64,000 nt of DNA from Ruegeria sp. AD91A (GCF_003443535.1 NZ_CP031946.1:1736001-1800000), one strand, 5' to 3'; positions 8,975 to 18,342 are shown, counted from the stretch's first letter. The notes: generated from the sequence alone by a model not told the origin. A program made the numbers and translations.

Positions 8975-9376
8975 ATGACCGAAGATGTGATGACCATCCG
9001 CGAGATGTGCGAGACCTATGATGTCACACCACGCACCTTGCGGTTCTATGAGGCCAAGGAACTTCTGTTCCCGATCCGTGAAGGCCAGAAACGTCTGTTC
9101 ACCAAGCGTGATCGGGCGCGGCTCAAACTGATCCTGCGCGGCAAACGATTTGGGTTCAGCCTAGAAGAAATTCGGCAACTGCTGGATTTGTACCATGTCG
9201 GCGACCAGCAGGTCACTCAGATGACCCGCACCTATGAAATCGCGTGCGAGCGTCTGGAGGACATGGAATCGCGCCGCGAAGAGCTGACACAAGCCATCGA
9301 CGATCTGAAAGAGCAGTTGCGCTGGGGCGAGAAAGTCATCGCCTCGATGAAACAGGAAAAGAAGGCAGCCGAGTAA
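8975..9376 (+). CDS. MerR family transcriptional regulator (beta-oxidation operon neighbour)
   Basis: A 133-residue paralogue of the MerR protein just upstream. IREMCETYDVTPRTLRFYE (about residues 8-26) and KRLFTKRDRARLKLILRGKRFG match it closely, and the Glu/Lys-rich C-terminal coiled coil spans about 85-130. It has no cysteine metal site. It sits 42 bases before the acyl-CoA dehydrogenase start, so it may be the first gene of that operon and its likely regulator. Known MerR regulators of acyl-CoA and branched-chain acid degradation (LiuR type) have this gene order; that this one acts likewise is inferred. Confidence 0.93.
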   Translation: MTEDVMTIREMCETYDVTPRTLRFYEAKELLFPIREGQKRLFTKRDRARLKLILRGKRFGFSLEEIRQLLDLYHVGDQQVTQMTRTYEIACERLEDMESRREELTQAIDDLKEQLRWGEKVIASMKQEKKAAE

Positions 9377-9418
9377 CCTCGACCTGTCATCCGGACATAT
9401 GAATTAAGGGAGCTTCAC

Positions 9419-11200
9419 ATGCCCGTTTACAACGCGCCAATTAAAGACATGCAGTTCATCCTGCACACCGTACTGAATGTCTCGCAGTCGGATATCCCCG
9501 GCTACAACGAACTGGAAGCCGAGTTTACCGGTGCGGTTCTGGAAGAAGCCGGCAAGGTTGCCACCAATGTTCTGCATCCGCTGAACGTTGTCGGCGACAC
9601 CGAAGGATGCCGGTTGGAAAACGGCATTGTGTACACCCCGACCGGGTTCAAAGACGCCTTCGAGCAGATGAAGGAAGGTGGCTGGACTGGCCTCGACATG
9701 CCGGAAGAGTATGGCGGTCAGAACATGCCCTATGTGCTGGGGACCGCCGTGGGCGAGATGTTCTCGGGCTCCAACCAGGCTTTCACAATGTACCAGGGCC
9801 TGACGCACGGTGCTGCCTCGGCGATTCTGGCGCACGGAACGGACGATCAGAAGAACACGTACCTGCCCAATATGGTCAGCTGTGAATGGACAGGCACCAT
9901 GAACCTGACCGAGCCGCATTGCGGCACCGATCTGGGCCTGATGCGCACCAAGGCCGAGCCGCAGGGCGATGGCAGCTACAAGATCACCGGCCAAAAGATC
10001 TTTATCTCGTCGGGCGATCACGACATGGCAGACAACATCATCCATCTGGTGCTGGCAAAAATTCCCGGCGGCCCCGAGGGTATCAAGGGTGTCTCGCTGT
10101 TCATCGTTCCCAAGTTCATCGTCAACGAAGACGGCTCCTTGGGTGAGCGCAACGGAGTCTCGGTCGGCAAGATCGAAGAGAAAATGGGCATCCACGGAAA
10201 CTCGACCTGCGTCATGAACTATGACGAGGCCACCGGCTGGCTGTTGGGAGAAGAACACAAAGGCATGCGCGCCATGTTCACCATGATGAACGAAGCGCGT
10301 TTGGGTGTGGGCATGCAAGGCCTGTCTCAGGCCGAAGCTGCGTATCAAAATGCTGTCGAATACGCAAAGGATCGCTTGCAAGGCCGCGATGTTACTGGCG
10401 CAAAGAACCCGGACGGCCCCGCCGATCCGCTGATCGTTCACCCTGACATCCGGCGAAACCTGATGGACCAGAAAAGCTTCACCGAAGGTGCACGCGCATT
10501 CATTCTGTGGGGTGCCACGATGATCGACAAGGCGCACCGGTCGGGCGACAAGGATGCAGACGGCCTGATTTCGCTGTTGACCCCGGTCATCAAAGGATTC
10601 CTTACAGACGAAGGCTATGACATGACCGTTCAGGCCCAGCAGGTCTATGGCGGCCATGGCTACATCGAGGAATGGGGCATGTCGCAATATACCCGCGACG
10701 CCCGGATCGCCATGATCTACGAAGGCGCCAACGGCGTTCAGGCGCTCGACCTGGTGGGCCGCAAACTGGCGCAGGACGGCGGCAAGCACGTCATGGCCTT
10801 CTTCGACATGGTCAAAACCTTTTGCAAGGAAAACTCCGGTAAGAATGAAGCCTATGACAAGGCCTTCATCGAACCGCTGAAAACCGCGTCAAAGGATCTT
10901 CAGGCCGCTGGCATGTACTTCATGCAGGAAGGCATGAAGAACCCCAACAACGCTCTGTCCGGTTCGTATGACTTCATGCACATGTTCGGCCATGTTTGCC
11001 TGGGCCTGATGTGGGCGCAGATGGCCAAAGCCGCGCAAGAGGCTTTGGACGGTGGTGCGTCGGACAAAGCGTTCTACGAAACCAAGATCGACACCGGCCG
11101 CTTCTACATGGCCCGCCGTCTGCCCGCCACAGCGATGCATCTTGCACGCATCCAGACCGGCGCGGACACGGTAATGGTACTGGACGCTGCGAATTTCTGA
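9419..11200 (+). CDS. Acyl-CoA dehydrogenase, large DmdC/FadE-like type
   Basis: FAD enzyme performing alpha,beta-dehydrogenation of an acyl-CoA. At 593 residues it belongs to the long subfamily with an extra C-terminal domain, the class that includes 3-methylmercaptopropionyl-CoA dehydrogenase (DmdC) of DMSP degraders. Motifs include [13 protein letters not shown] (FAD/substrate loop), [24 protein letters not shown] and [17 protein letters not shown] with Glu435 as probable catalytic base. The operon contains a thiolase and a FadJ-type enzyme, which favours ordinary fatty-acid beta-oxidation, so I leave the substrate open. GGGAG lies 6-10 bases before the ATG. It is followed by an intercistronic hairpin. 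Confidence 0.93.
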   Translation: MPVYNAPIKDMQFILHTVLNVSQSDIPGYNELEAEFTGAVLEEAGKVATNVLHPLNVVGDTEGCRLENGIVYTPTGFKDAFEQMKEGGWTGLDMPEEYGGQNMPYVLGTAVGEMFSGSNQAFTMYQGLTHGAASAILAHGTDDQKNTYLPNMVSCEWTGTMNLTEPHCGTDLGLMRTKAEPQGDGSYKITGQKIFISSGDHDMADNIIHLVLAKIPGGPEGIKGVSLFIVPKFIVNEDGSLGERNGVSVGKIEEKMGIHGNSTCVMNYDEATGWLLGEEHKGMRAMFTMMNEARLGVGMQGLSQAEAAYQNAVEYAKDRLQGRDVTGAKNPDGPADPLIVHPDIRRNLMDQKSFTEGARAFILWGATMIDKAHRSGDKDADGLISLLTPVIKGFLTDEGYDMTVQAQQVYGGHGYIEEWGMSQYTRDARIAMIYEGANGVQALDLVGRKLAQDGGKHVMAFFDMVKTFCKENSGKNEAYDKAFIEPLKTASKDLQAAGMYFMQEGMKNPNNALSGSYDFMHMFGHVCLGLMWAQMAKAAQEALDGGASDKAFYETKIDTGRFYMARRLPATAMHLARIQTGADTVMVLDAANF

Positions 11201-11207
11201 TCACAGT

Positions 11208-11237
11208 CTGGGTTCGGGTAACATTGCCCGGACCCAG
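11208..11237 (+). terminator. Intercistronic hairpin after the acyl-CoA dehydrogenase gene
   Basis: An 11-bp stem with one mismatch (CTGGGTTCGGG / CCCGGACCCAG) begins 8 bases after the dehydrogenase stop and ends 18 bases before the next ATG. The following sequence, CCTTTCG, is a poor U-tract. It is more likely an mRNA-stabilising or attenuating hairpin inside the operon than a full terminator. Confidence 0.55.
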
Positions 11238-11255
11238 CCTTTCGAAGGAAACCAC

Positions 11256-11468
11256 ATGCCGAAACGTTTTCGCCTGACCCGCCGCTTTCCGATCGCAATG
11301 ACCGAGGACGGGTACCGCAAGCTCAAAGCGTTCGCGCGCGAGGCTGGTCTGGACGAAGGCGAGGCACTTTCGTTTCTGTTCGAGAATTTCAACAGTGTAA
11401 TTGATGAGGAGAACCTGACCCACCGCCTACGCATCTTCAATTCCGAGCTTGAGGCGCGGAAACGTTAA
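11256..11468 (+). CDS. Small conserved-looking protein of unknown function
   Basis: A 70-residue basic, mostly helical protein beginning MPKRFRLTRRFPIAMTEDGY, with a central Leu/Ala/Glu-rich helical part and a basic C-terminus (ELEARKR). GAAGGAAA precedes its ATG at good spacing and codon use is like its neighbours. It lies between the acyl-CoA dehydrogenase and the GST gene, in their direction. The N-terminal strand followed by two helices faintly recalls ribbon-helix-helix DNA-binding proteins, but no clear motif is present. I do not recognise a family. Confidence 0.65.
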   Translation: MPKRFRLTRRFPIAMTEDGYRKLKAFAREAGLDEGEALSFLFENFNSVIDEENLTHRLRIFNSELEARKR

Positions 11469-11601
11469 CAAAACCAGCCACCTGATCTCGGGTGGGCGTT
11501 TTTTCAGAAAGACGAACTCCAAGGGCGCTGCCTATTGGTTGGTCTTTCTCGAAATACGCGAATGTCGATTTCGTACCATGCGCCTTGGGAGGGGCGAGCA
11601 C

Positions 11602-12240
11602 ATGTCCATCAAACTTCATTGCTTCGGAGAAAGTGGGAACAGCTACAAGGCTGCTTTGGCACTGGAAATGTCCAGTTTGGAGTGGGAACCGGTCTTCGTC
11701 GACTTCTTCAAAGGTGTAACCCGCACGCCTGAGTATCGCGCCGAAGTGAATGAAATGGGCGAAGTACCTGTTCTGATCGACGGCGATTTTCGCACCAGCC
11801 AATCCGGCGCCATCCAGGCCTATGTGACTGAGAAGTCCAGCAAGTTCGGCGGTAAGGACCAGGAAGAGAACTATGACATTCTGCGCTGGGTGCTTTGGGA
11901 CAATCACAAGCTCAGCTCGATGGCGGGCCTGACCCGGTTCCTGATCAACTTTCTGCCCGAACAGCATCGCAACCCGGATGTGATCGCCTTCAACCAGGGC
12001 CGCCTGAAGGCTGCCTATCAGGTGCTGAACGCGCATCTGGAAGGCCGAGACTGGATCGTTGGTGACGGCGTGACCAACGCCGACCTTAGCTGCTGCGGCT
12101 ATCTCTATTACCCAGAACCTTTCGGCTTTGATCGTGCCGACTGGCCCCATATCGACGCCTGGCTTTCTCGCCTGTCCGAGCAGCCCGGCTGGAAACACCC
12201 CTATGACCTGATGCCCGGCAACCCGTCGGATCGAGCTTGA
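11602..12240 (+). CDS. Glutathione S-transferase family protein
   Basis: A 212-residue soluble protein with a thioredoxin-like N-terminal domain (MSIKLHCFGESGNSYKAAL, about residues 1-75, including VPVLIDGDFRTSQSGAI with the cis-Pro and the Ser of the glutathione site) and an all-helical C-terminal domain ending WPHIDAWLSRLSEQPGWKHP. The Ser at position 10-13 is the likely thiol-activating residue. The ATG at 11602 follows GGGAGGGGCG; earlier in-frame codons do not look like protein. Genes of this type commonly sit inside roseobacter beta-oxidation operons. Substrate unknown, perhaps reactive enoyl intermediates (inference). Confidence 0.9.
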   Translation: MSIKLHCFGESGNSYKAALALEMSSLEWEPVFVDFFKGVTRTPEYRAEVNEMGEVPVLIDGDFRTSQSGAIQAYVTEKSSKFGGKDQEENYDILRWVLWDNHKLSSMAGLTRFLINFLPEQHRNPDVIAFNQGRLKAAYQVLNAHLEGRDWIVGDGVTNADLSCCGYLYYPEPFGFDRADWPHIDAWLSRLSEQPGWKHPYDLMPGNPSDRA

Positions 12241-12251
12241 GGAGAAGACCC

Positions 12252-13463
12252 ATGACCGAAGCATATATTTATGACGCCCTGCGCACACCGCGCGGCAAGG
12301 GCCGCAAGGATGGCAGCCTGCACGAGGTAACCTCGGTGCGCCTGTCCGCCCTGACCCTGAACGCGATGAAAGAACGCAACAACCTTGAAGGGCACGCCGT
12401 CGAGGACGTGATCTGGGGTAACGTCACGCAGGTGATGGAACAAGGCGGCTGTCTGGCACGCTCGGCGGTCCTGGCCTCGGATCTGGACCAGTCGATCCCC
12501 GGCCTGGCGATCAACCGCTTCTGCGCGAGCGGAATGGAAGCAGTGAATTTGGCGGCAAACCAGGTCAAAGGCGGCGCAGGCGACGCTTACATCGCAGGTG
12601 GCGTTGAGATGATGGGTCGTGTTCCCATGGGCAGCGATGGCGCGGCGATTGCCGTTGACCCCTCTCTGGCGATGGAAACCTACTTCGTGCCGCAGGGTAT
12701 CTCGGCCGACATCATTGCGACGGAATATGGGTTCAGCCGCGATGACGCAGACGCTCTGGCGGTTGAATCGCAAAAGCGCGCGGCCGAAGCTTGGGCCGAC
12801 AACCGGTTCGAAAAGTCGGTCATCACCGTCAAGGATCAGAACGGCCTGCCCATTCTGGACCGTGACGAATACATGCGCCCCGGCACCGACATGCAAAGCC
12901 TTGGCGCACTGAACCCGTCCTTCCAGATGATGGGCGAACAGATGCCCGGCTTCGACAAGGTAGCAATGTTGAAATACCCGCATCTTGAGCGGATCAATCA
13001 CATCCACCACGCGGGCAACAGCTCGGGCATCGTGGATGGTGCGGCTGCGGTCTTGATCGGCAACAAGGAATTCGGCGAGAAATATGGCCTGAAACCGCGC
13101 GCCCGCATCAAGGCCACCGCCAAGATCGGCACCGACCCGACCATCATGCTGACTGGCCCGGTTCCAGTGACCGAGAAGATCCTGGCTGACAACGGCATGA
13201 AGATCAGCGATCTGGACCTGTTCGAGGTCAACGAAGCCTTTGCCTCGGTCGTGCTGCGGTTCCAGCAGGCATTCGATGTCGATCCCGCCCTGGTCAATGT
13301 CAACGGCGGCTCGATCGCGATGGGACACCCGCTGGGCGCAACCGGTGCGATTATCATCGGCACTTTGCTGGATGAACTGGAGCGTCAGGACAAGGAAACC
13401 GGTCTGGCCACGCTCTGCATTGCGTCCGGCATGGGTGCGGCAACGATTATCGAGCGCGTATGA
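12252..13463 (+). CDS. fadA: Acetyl-CoA acyltransferase (3-ketoacyl-CoA thiolase)
   Basis: Last step of beta-oxidation: CoA-dependent cleavage of 3-ketoacyl-CoA to acetyl-CoA and a shortened acyl-CoA. The 403-residue length is typical. The nucleophile is Cys91 in NRFCASGMEAV; His359 in GHPLGATGA and Cys389 in LCIASGMGA complete the active site. NEAFAS lies near residue 328. GGAGAAG precedes the ATG at 12252 (a longer frame from 12237 overlaps the GST stop). It forms the classical alpha2beta2-type multienzyme pair with the FadJ-like protein downstream. Stop and cupin start overlap. Confidence 0.95.
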   Translation: MTEAYIYDALRTPRGKGRKDGSLHEVTSVRLSALTLNAMKERNNLEGHAVEDVIWGNVTQVMEQGGCLARSAVLASDLDQSIPGLAINRFCASGMEAVNLAANQVKGGAGDAYIAGGVEMMGRVPMGSDGAAIAVDPSLAMETYFVPQGISADIIATEYGFSRDDADALAVESQKRAAEAWADNRFEKSVITVKDQNGLPILDRDEYMRPGTDMQSLGALNPSFQMMGEQMPGFDKVAMLKYPHLERINHIHHAGNSSGIVDGAAAVLIGNKEFGEKYGLKPRARIKATAKIGTDPTIMLTGPVPVTEKILADNGMKISDLDLFEVNEAFASVVLRFQQAFDVDPALVNVNGGSIAMGHPLGATGAIIIGTLLDELERQDKETGLATLCIASGMGAATIIERV

Positions 13464-13951
13464 TGCCCAAACTGGATCTTTCACAGATACCGTTCAAGGG
13501 CGGCTCGTCCTACCCCGGCAGGCTGGCCGAGGCGACTGCGGGTCGTTTCATTCAGCGGATCGGGGATGCGGGCGGCCTGACCCAATACGGGGTCAACATC
13601 GTGCGGCTTGAACCGCAGGGCCTGTCTTCGCTGCGCCACTACCACATGGAGCAGGACGAATTTGCCATCATGCTCAGTGGCACCTGCGTGCTGATCGATG
13701 ACGATGGTGAGCAAGTGATGTTGCCCGGCGATTGCGCCGCTTGGCCCGCAGGTGAGGCCAATGGCCATCATCTGGTGAACAAATCCGATGCGCCCGCAAC
13801 CTTTTTGGTTGTGGGAACGCGAACCCCGACCGAGACCGGCTTTTACAGCGACATAGACATGATGGTGAAGGATGATGAGAACGGTTTCTCCTTCACCCGC
13901 AAGGACGGCAGCCCGCTGACGGCTGACCAGATTGGAGATGACAATGACTGA
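13460..13951 (+). CDS. Cupin-domain protein in the beta-oxidation operon
   Basis: A 163-residue single-domain cupin. Motif 1 is around LRHYHMEQDEFAIMLSG (His, His, Glu metal ligands, about residues 58-74) and motif 2 around LPGDCAAWPAGEANGHHL (about 90-107), so metal-binding residues appear complete. The C-terminal tail FSFTRKDGSPL is typical of roseobacter cupins in this operon. The start overlaps the thiolase stop and its stop overlaps the fadJ start, so translation is coupled on both sides. Enzymatic versus binding role is unknown. Confidence 0.88.
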   Translation: MMPKLDLSQIPFKGGSSYPGRLAEATAGRFIQRIGDAGGLTQYGVNIVRLEPQGLSSLRHYHMEQDEFAIMLSGTCVLIDDDGEQVMLPGDCAAWPAGEANGHHLVNKSDAPATFLVVGTRTPTETGFYSDIDMMVKDDENGFSFTRKDGSPLTADQIGDDND

Positions 13952-16145
13952 TTTCACTCTGACCAAAGACGCGGACGGCGTCGCCTTTGTTACCTGGGAC
14001 GCCCAGGGAAAATCCATGAACGTGCTGACCCGCGAAGCTTTTCAAGAAGTCAGCCAACTGATTGATCAGGCCCTAAGCGACGACGAGATCAAAGGTATTG
14101 TCATCACCTCGGGCAAGGAAGGCTCTTTTGCCGGCGGCATGGACCTGAACACACTGGCGACTATCCGTCAGGAAGCGGGTGACGAACCCGCACAGGCATT
14201 GTTTGATTTCGTCATGGGCGGGCACCACATCCTGCGCAAGCTGGAATTGGCGGGCATGGACCCCAAGACCAAGAAAGGCGGCAAACCCATCGCCTGCGCG
14301 ATCAACGGAACTTGCGCCGGGATCGGGACCGAGATCGCACTGGCCTGTCATCACCGAGTTATGACCAGCAACCCAAAGTCCAAGATCGGTCTGCCTGAGA
14401 TCCTGCTGGGCATCTTCCCCGGCGGAGGTGGCACCATCCGTTACAGCCGCATGGTTGGTGCAATGGCGGCGGCCCCCGTACTGCTTGAAGGCAAGATGAT
14501 GGACCCGGCCAAAGCCAAGGGCGCACAGTTGATCGATGCAGTTGCAGACGATCCGGTTGCCGCAGCCAAAGAATGGGTTCTGAATGCCAAGGACGCTGAT
14601 CTGGTGAAACCTTGGGACGCGAAGGGCTACAAGATGCCCGGTGGCGCGCCTTACCACCCTGCCGGATTCATGACCTTCGTGGGCGCAAGCGCCATGGTTC
14701 ACGGAAAAACTCAAGGCGCCTTCCCTGCGGCCAAAGCCCTTCTGAGCGCGATCTATGAGGGCGCGCTGGTTGATTTTGACACCGCTTTGAAAATTGAAGC
14801 CCGCTGGTTCACCAACGTTCTGATGAACCCCTCCTCGTCGGCGATGATCCGGACACTGTTCCTCAACAAGGAAGCGCTTGAAAAAGGCGCGGTCCGTCCG
14901 AAAGGTGTGCCCGATCAGCGCGTCAAGAAAATCGGCGTTCTGGGCGCTGGCATGATGGGGGCCGGTATTGCACTGGTTTCTGCCCAAGCTGGCATGGAAG
15001 TCGTTCTGATCGACCGCGATCAGGAAGCGGCCGACAAAGGCAAAGCTTATACCGAAACCTATCTGGACAAGGGTATCAAGCGCGGCAAGGTCACGGCTGA
15101 AAAGAAAGAGGCCATGCTGGCGCGCATCACGGCGACACCGGATCTGGACCATCTGAAAGGGTGTGACCTGATTATTGAAGCCGTGTTTGAAGACATGGGC
15201 GTAAAGGCCGAGATGACCAAAAAGGTAGAGGCGATCATCCCGGAAGATTGCATCTTTGCCTCGAACACGTCGACCCTGCCGATCTCGGATCTGGCCAAGG
15301 CAAGCGTGCGTCCGGAACAATTCATCGGCATCCACTTCTTCTCGCCGGTCGAGAAGATGTTGCTGGTCGAGATCATCAAGGGCAAGGAAACCGGTGATCG
15401 CGCGGTGGCCAAGGCACTGGACTATGTGCGCCAGATCCGCAAGACACCCATCGTCGTCAACGACGCCCGCTTCTTCTACGCCAACCGCTGCATCATTCCG
15501 TACATCAACGAAGGCGTGCGGATGATCGCCGAGGGTGTAAACCCTGTGCTGATCGACAACGCGGCGCGTCAGCTGGGCTTCCCGGTGGGGCCGATACAGC
15601 TGACCGACGAAACCTCGATTGATCTGGGTGCCAAGATCGCCCGTGCGACCAAGGCAGCCATGGGCAATGCCTATCCGGAAAGCCCCTCGGACGATCTGAT
15701 CTTCTGGATGGAAGAACAGGGCCGTCTGGGGCGCAAGGCGAATGCCGGCTTCTTCGTCTATGACGAAAAGGGCAAACGTGTCGAATACTGGAAGGGTCTT
15801 CAGGAAAAATATCCACTTGCCAAAGACCAGCCCGACCTGATCGAAGTACAGGAGCGTCTGATGTTCGCGCAGGTTCTGGAAGCGGTTCGGGCGCTGGAAG
15901 AAGGCGTGCTGGAAGACATCCGTGAGGGCGATGTGGGCGCCATTCTGGGCTGGGGCTTTGCGCCGTGGTCCGGTGGTCCGCTCAGCTGGCTCGACATCAT
16001 CGGCACGCCCTATGCGGCCGAACGATGTGATCAGCTGGCCGAGAAATATGGCGAACGCTTTGCCTGCCCGTCGCTGCTGCGTGAGATGGCCGAGAAGGGT
16101 CAAACCTTCTACGGGCGCTTCAACCCCGAAGCAAAGGCTGCCTGA
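13944..16145 (+). CDS. fadJ: Trifunctional enoyl-CoA hydratase / 3-hydroxyacyl-CoA dehydrogenase
   Basis: Performs hydration and NAD-dependent oxidation of beta-oxidation intermediates. The 733-residue protein has an N-terminal crotonase domain (about 1-300; CAINGTCAGIGTEIALACH and LPEILLGIFPGGGGT carry the oxyanion hole and catalytic acids), a Rossmann domain starting IGVLGAGMMGAGIA at residue 330, and catalytic His464 in FIGIHFFSPVEKM. The HCDH C-terminal repeats follow (NEGVRMIAEGVNPVLID, GPIQLTDE and GWGFAPWSGGP). The ATG at 13944 is chosen over 13932 because GGAG precedes it at good spacing. It is the last gene of the operon, before a strong terminator. Confidence 0.96.
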   Translation: MTDFTLTKDADGVAFVTWDAQGKSMNVLTREAFQEVSQLIDQALSDDEIKGIVITSGKEGSFAGGMDLNTLATIRQEAGDEPAQALFDFVMGGHHILRKLELAGMDPKTKKGGKPIACAINGTCAGIGTEIALACHHRVMTSNPKSKIGLPEILLGIFPGGGGTIRYSRMVGAMAAAPVLLEGKMMDPAKAKGAQLIDAVADDPVAAAKEWVLNAKDADLVKPWDAKGYKMPGGAPYHPAGFMTFVGASAMVHGKTQGAFPAAKALLSAIYEGALVDFDTALKIEARWFTNVLMNPSSSAMIRTLFLNKEALEKGAVRPKGVPDQRVKKIGVLGAGMMGAGIALVSAQAGMEVVLIDRDQEAADKGKAYTETYLDKGIKRGKVTAEKKEAMLARITATPDLDHLKGCDLIIEAVFEDMGVKAEMTKKVEAIIPEDCIFASNTSTLPISDLAKASVRPEQFIGIHFFSPVEKMLLVEIIKGKETGDRAVAKALDYVRQIRKTPIVVNDARFFYANRCIIPYINEGVRMIAEGVNPVLIDNAARQLGFPVGPIQLTDETSIDLGAKIARATKAAMGNAYPESPSDDLIFWMEEQGRLGRKANAGFFVYDEKGKRVEYWKGLQEKYPLAKDQPDLIEVQERLMFAQVLEAVRALEEGVLEDIREGDVGAILGWGFAPWSGGPLSWLDIIGTPYAAERCDQLAEKYGERFACPSLLREMAEKGQTFYGRFNPEAKAA

Positions 16146-16151
16146 AACAGT

Positions 16152-16189
16152 GATGCAGGCGCGTGAGATCACGCGCCTGCATCTTTTTT
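16152..16189 (+). terminator. Strong Rho-independent terminator of the beta-oxidation operon
   Basis: A perfect 13-bp stem (GATGCAGGCGCGT / ACGCGCCTGCATC) with a 6-base loop, followed by six Ts, 7 bases after the fadJ stop. It is oriented for the plus strand. Confidence 0.95.
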
Positions 16190-16201
16190 GTCAGTGTTTG
16201 G

Positions 16202-16975
16202 TTAGATCTGCCATTCGGGCCGCAGAAACAGCACCGGCGCGTTTGGACGCCCCGGTCGACCCGGTCGCCTGACCCCAGAGGGCGGACGGATCGGAAATAT
16301 CGGCTCCTGCGGAATGGGTGCAGGCAGGGCACCCAATGGGTTGGCAAGGGCTGACATATCGCCCCTGCTTGCAATCAGGTTGACCAGTTCTGTACCGGTC
16401 TCTTCATCAGCGACATCGTAACCAGGCCCGCTGGCCGTGCCGCGCATGTTGAAAAGGCCGGAAGGGCAGTAAGCCTGCAGGCCGCCTTCAACAAAGATCA
16501 CCTGATCTTCGTCGAAAAACAGGGAACGGACCTCAAACGACGATCCCGGTGCCTGCGACATAAACCGACCCACGCCGTTCAGCAATCGTGCGGACACTAC
16601 GGAACACACGCTGGCCCTGACATCAGACCGTGTCAGGTTCAGAGCAATGCCCTGCTCGGGCATCAGCCAGACGGGACGCCCGTTATACGCGGCGCGTGCA
16701 GGTACAAAAACCGGCAAATACTCCGAACGGCGCTCTTCGGCAGGAATGACCACGACGCTGGTCGAGATGCGGCGCACCTCTTTGAACCCGTGATCCAGTG
16801 TTCGGACCAGATCGCCAACTGCAATGCGTTCCACCGGTTTCCACCCGCTGGTTGTCGCAATCTTCGTGCCGTTCAAAAATCCGCCACGGCGCGCATTCAC
16901 GGCGTGGTTCAAAGTGGATGGACCAGTTTCGGACGACTGATCAAGATATACAGAAATACTCGTAACTTCAGACAC
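16202..16975 (-). CDS. Hint-domain (Hedgehog/intein-type) protein lacking the usual cysteine
   Basis: The segment GGFLNGTKIATTSGWKPVE then RIAVGDLVRTLDHGFKEV is the opening of the bacterial Hint domain widespread in Rhodobacteraceae, where the usual form is CFTPGTxIxTxxG with a catalytic Cys. Here the Cys position is Gly (GGFLNGT), so self-cleavage is unlikely. A later segment resembles the family's VWLMPEQGIAL and SSFEVRSLFFDEDQVIFVEG. The C-terminus is Pro/Arg-rich. I chose the GTG at 16975 because AAAGGGGG lies upstream; ATGs at 17023 or 17053 are in frame but lack ribosome-binding sites. About 257 residues. Function unknown; probably a structural or exported relic of the family. Confidence 0.75.
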   Translation of the reverse strand: MSEVTSISVYLDQSSETGPSTLNHAVNARRGGFLNGTKIATTSGWKPVERIAVGDLVRTLDHGFKEVRRISTSVVVIPAEERRSEYLPVFVPARAAYNGRPVWLMPEQGIALNLTRSDVRASVCSVVSARLLNGVGRFMSQAPGSSFEVRSLFFDEDQVIFVEGGLQAYCPSGLFNMRGTASGPGYDVADEETGTELVNLIASRGDMSALANPLGALPAPIPQEPIFPIRPPSGVRRPGRPGRPNAPVLFLRPEWQI

Positions 16976-17259
16976 GTGCCTAACCCCCTTTGGCACAAAC
17001 TCACTATGCCAAACAGCTAACATCAAAAATCGAGGCTGTCTTATTTCAGACATATTTATGCCCAATTTGGGCCGCCTCAACGGGTTTTTGCAGAGATTCC
17101 GTAAACACTGACAGGCCACAAACCGGCTTTTGTGCCATTTTCGAAACGGGCACCATGTTGTGATCGTTCGAATCCACCTGCCCCCGATCAGACGAAATGA
17201 AGTCGCTTATTCAGATTGCAGCGTTTTAAAACCGTTGACAGAGTGCGGTATTGCACGCG

Positions 17260-18195
17260 TCAGGCAAGTTCTTGCTGGGTGGATGACCGTTTGGCCCGCC
17301 AGCCCAGCAAAACCCCTGCTGTCGCGATCAGGACGATCCCGGACACCTGCATCAGATCGAGGGTTTGACCCAGTGCGACGAATGCAAAGAGCGGCCCGAA
17401 GATCATCACCGAATACTCGAACACGGCCACGTAAGAGGTCTCGCCTACCTGATAGGCTTTGATGAGCATGAAGACCGCAATCGTCGACCCGACTGCCTGA
17501 ATTGAAATCCATTGCAATGCGGGCCCCACGCCCCAGACCCATCCCCGCGTGACAAAGCCTTCGGGCCCGTCCAGCGTGGCAACAGGCGAGACCGTGAACA
17601 AAATAACCCCCACGGCCCCTGACAGGCCAAGGGTAATGACCATGGCCGCCAGCATCGCAACCGTGCTTTCACGCGCGCAATATGTCCGCGTCATGATCGA
17701 ACTCAAGGCATAGAAAAAACCAGCGGCAATCGGGAAAACCGAACGCATATCAAACTCGACCGGGTTTGGCTGCAAAACCAGAAGAGTACCCGAAAAACCG
17801 ATCAGTACAGCCAGAATGCGCCACGGCCCTATCTTTTGTCTGAGCGCAATGGACGAAATCAACAGCACGAAAATCGGGGAGGTGAACAACCCTGCCAGGG
17901 CTTGCGCAATCGGCATCATCGACAGAGACGCAAAATAGAAAAACATAGCCGTTGTGATCAACAAACTGCGTAAGATGACAGGTCCCCACCGATGCGGCCT
18001 CAGCCCACCCAGCCCCAGAAAGGAAAGGCCAACAATCAGCGGCAGCATCAACAGTGCCCGCATAAAATGGAATTGCCACAGCCCGACCGTCTCGGCCAGC
18101 AGGATCACAACGTTGTCGATCACGCCGATAATCGCCATCGCAGCTACCATCAGGGCCGAAGCCAGCACCGGGGCGGTGGTCGTGTCTGCCTGCAT
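17260..18195 (-). CDS. EamA/DMT superfamily transporter
   Basis: A 311-residue membrane protein with about ten hydrophobic helices in two EamA repeats. The first half contains FHFMRALLMLPLIVGLSFL and ASLSMMPIAQALAGLFTSPIFVLL, and the second contains AVGSTIAVFMLIKAYQVGE and YSVMIFGPLFAFVALGQ. These are the repeat signatures of the drug/metabolite transporter family. The ATG at 18195 follows AGAGGCG; the much longer upstream frame is antisense to the divergent gene. The substrate (amino acids, metabolites, S-adenosylmethionine are known for the family) cannot be told. Confidence 0.92.
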   Translation of the reverse strand: MQADTTTAPVLASALMVAAMAIIGVIDNVVILLAETVGLWQFHFMRALLMLPLIVGLSFLGLGGLRPHRWGPVILRSLLITTAMFFYFASLSMMPIAQALAGLFTSPIFVLLISSIALRQKIGPWRILAVLIGFSGTLLVLQPNPVEFDMRSVFPIAAGFFYALSSIMTRTYCARESTVAMLAAMVITLGLSGAVGVILFTVSPVATLDGPEGFVTRGWVWGVGPALQWISIQAVGSTIAVFMLIKAYQVGETSYVAVFEYSVMIFGPLFAFVALGQTLDLMQVSGIVLIATAGVLLGWRAKRSSTQQELA

Positions 18196-18216
18196 TTTCG
18201 CGCCTCTGTTGCGATC

Positions 18217-18234
18217 AAAGATCGGCGATCTTTT
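18217..18234. promoter_or_regulatory. Palindrome in the divergent EamA / membrane-protein promoter region
   Basis: AAAGATCG-GC-GATCTTT sits 22 bases upstream of the EamA start and about 110 bases upstream of the divergent gene at 18343. The perfect arms and promoter position suit an operator, though a small hairpin in the EamA leader is equally possible. Confidence 0.4.
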
Positions 18235-18342
18235 TCCTGACGGGTATCCAGCACAAATCGGAATGCCTGCGCAACAGGTTTGCGCCCGGGGATTTTGCCA
18301 TGCTAAGCTGCGGCAAAACAATTTCGAGCAGACCTCAACCAG

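Noticed and set aside
9419..16145. DMSP demethylation (dmd) operon
   Set aside because: The acyl-CoA dehydrogenase is of the DmdC length class, but dmdA, dmdB and dmdD are absent and the partners are FadA and FadJ types.
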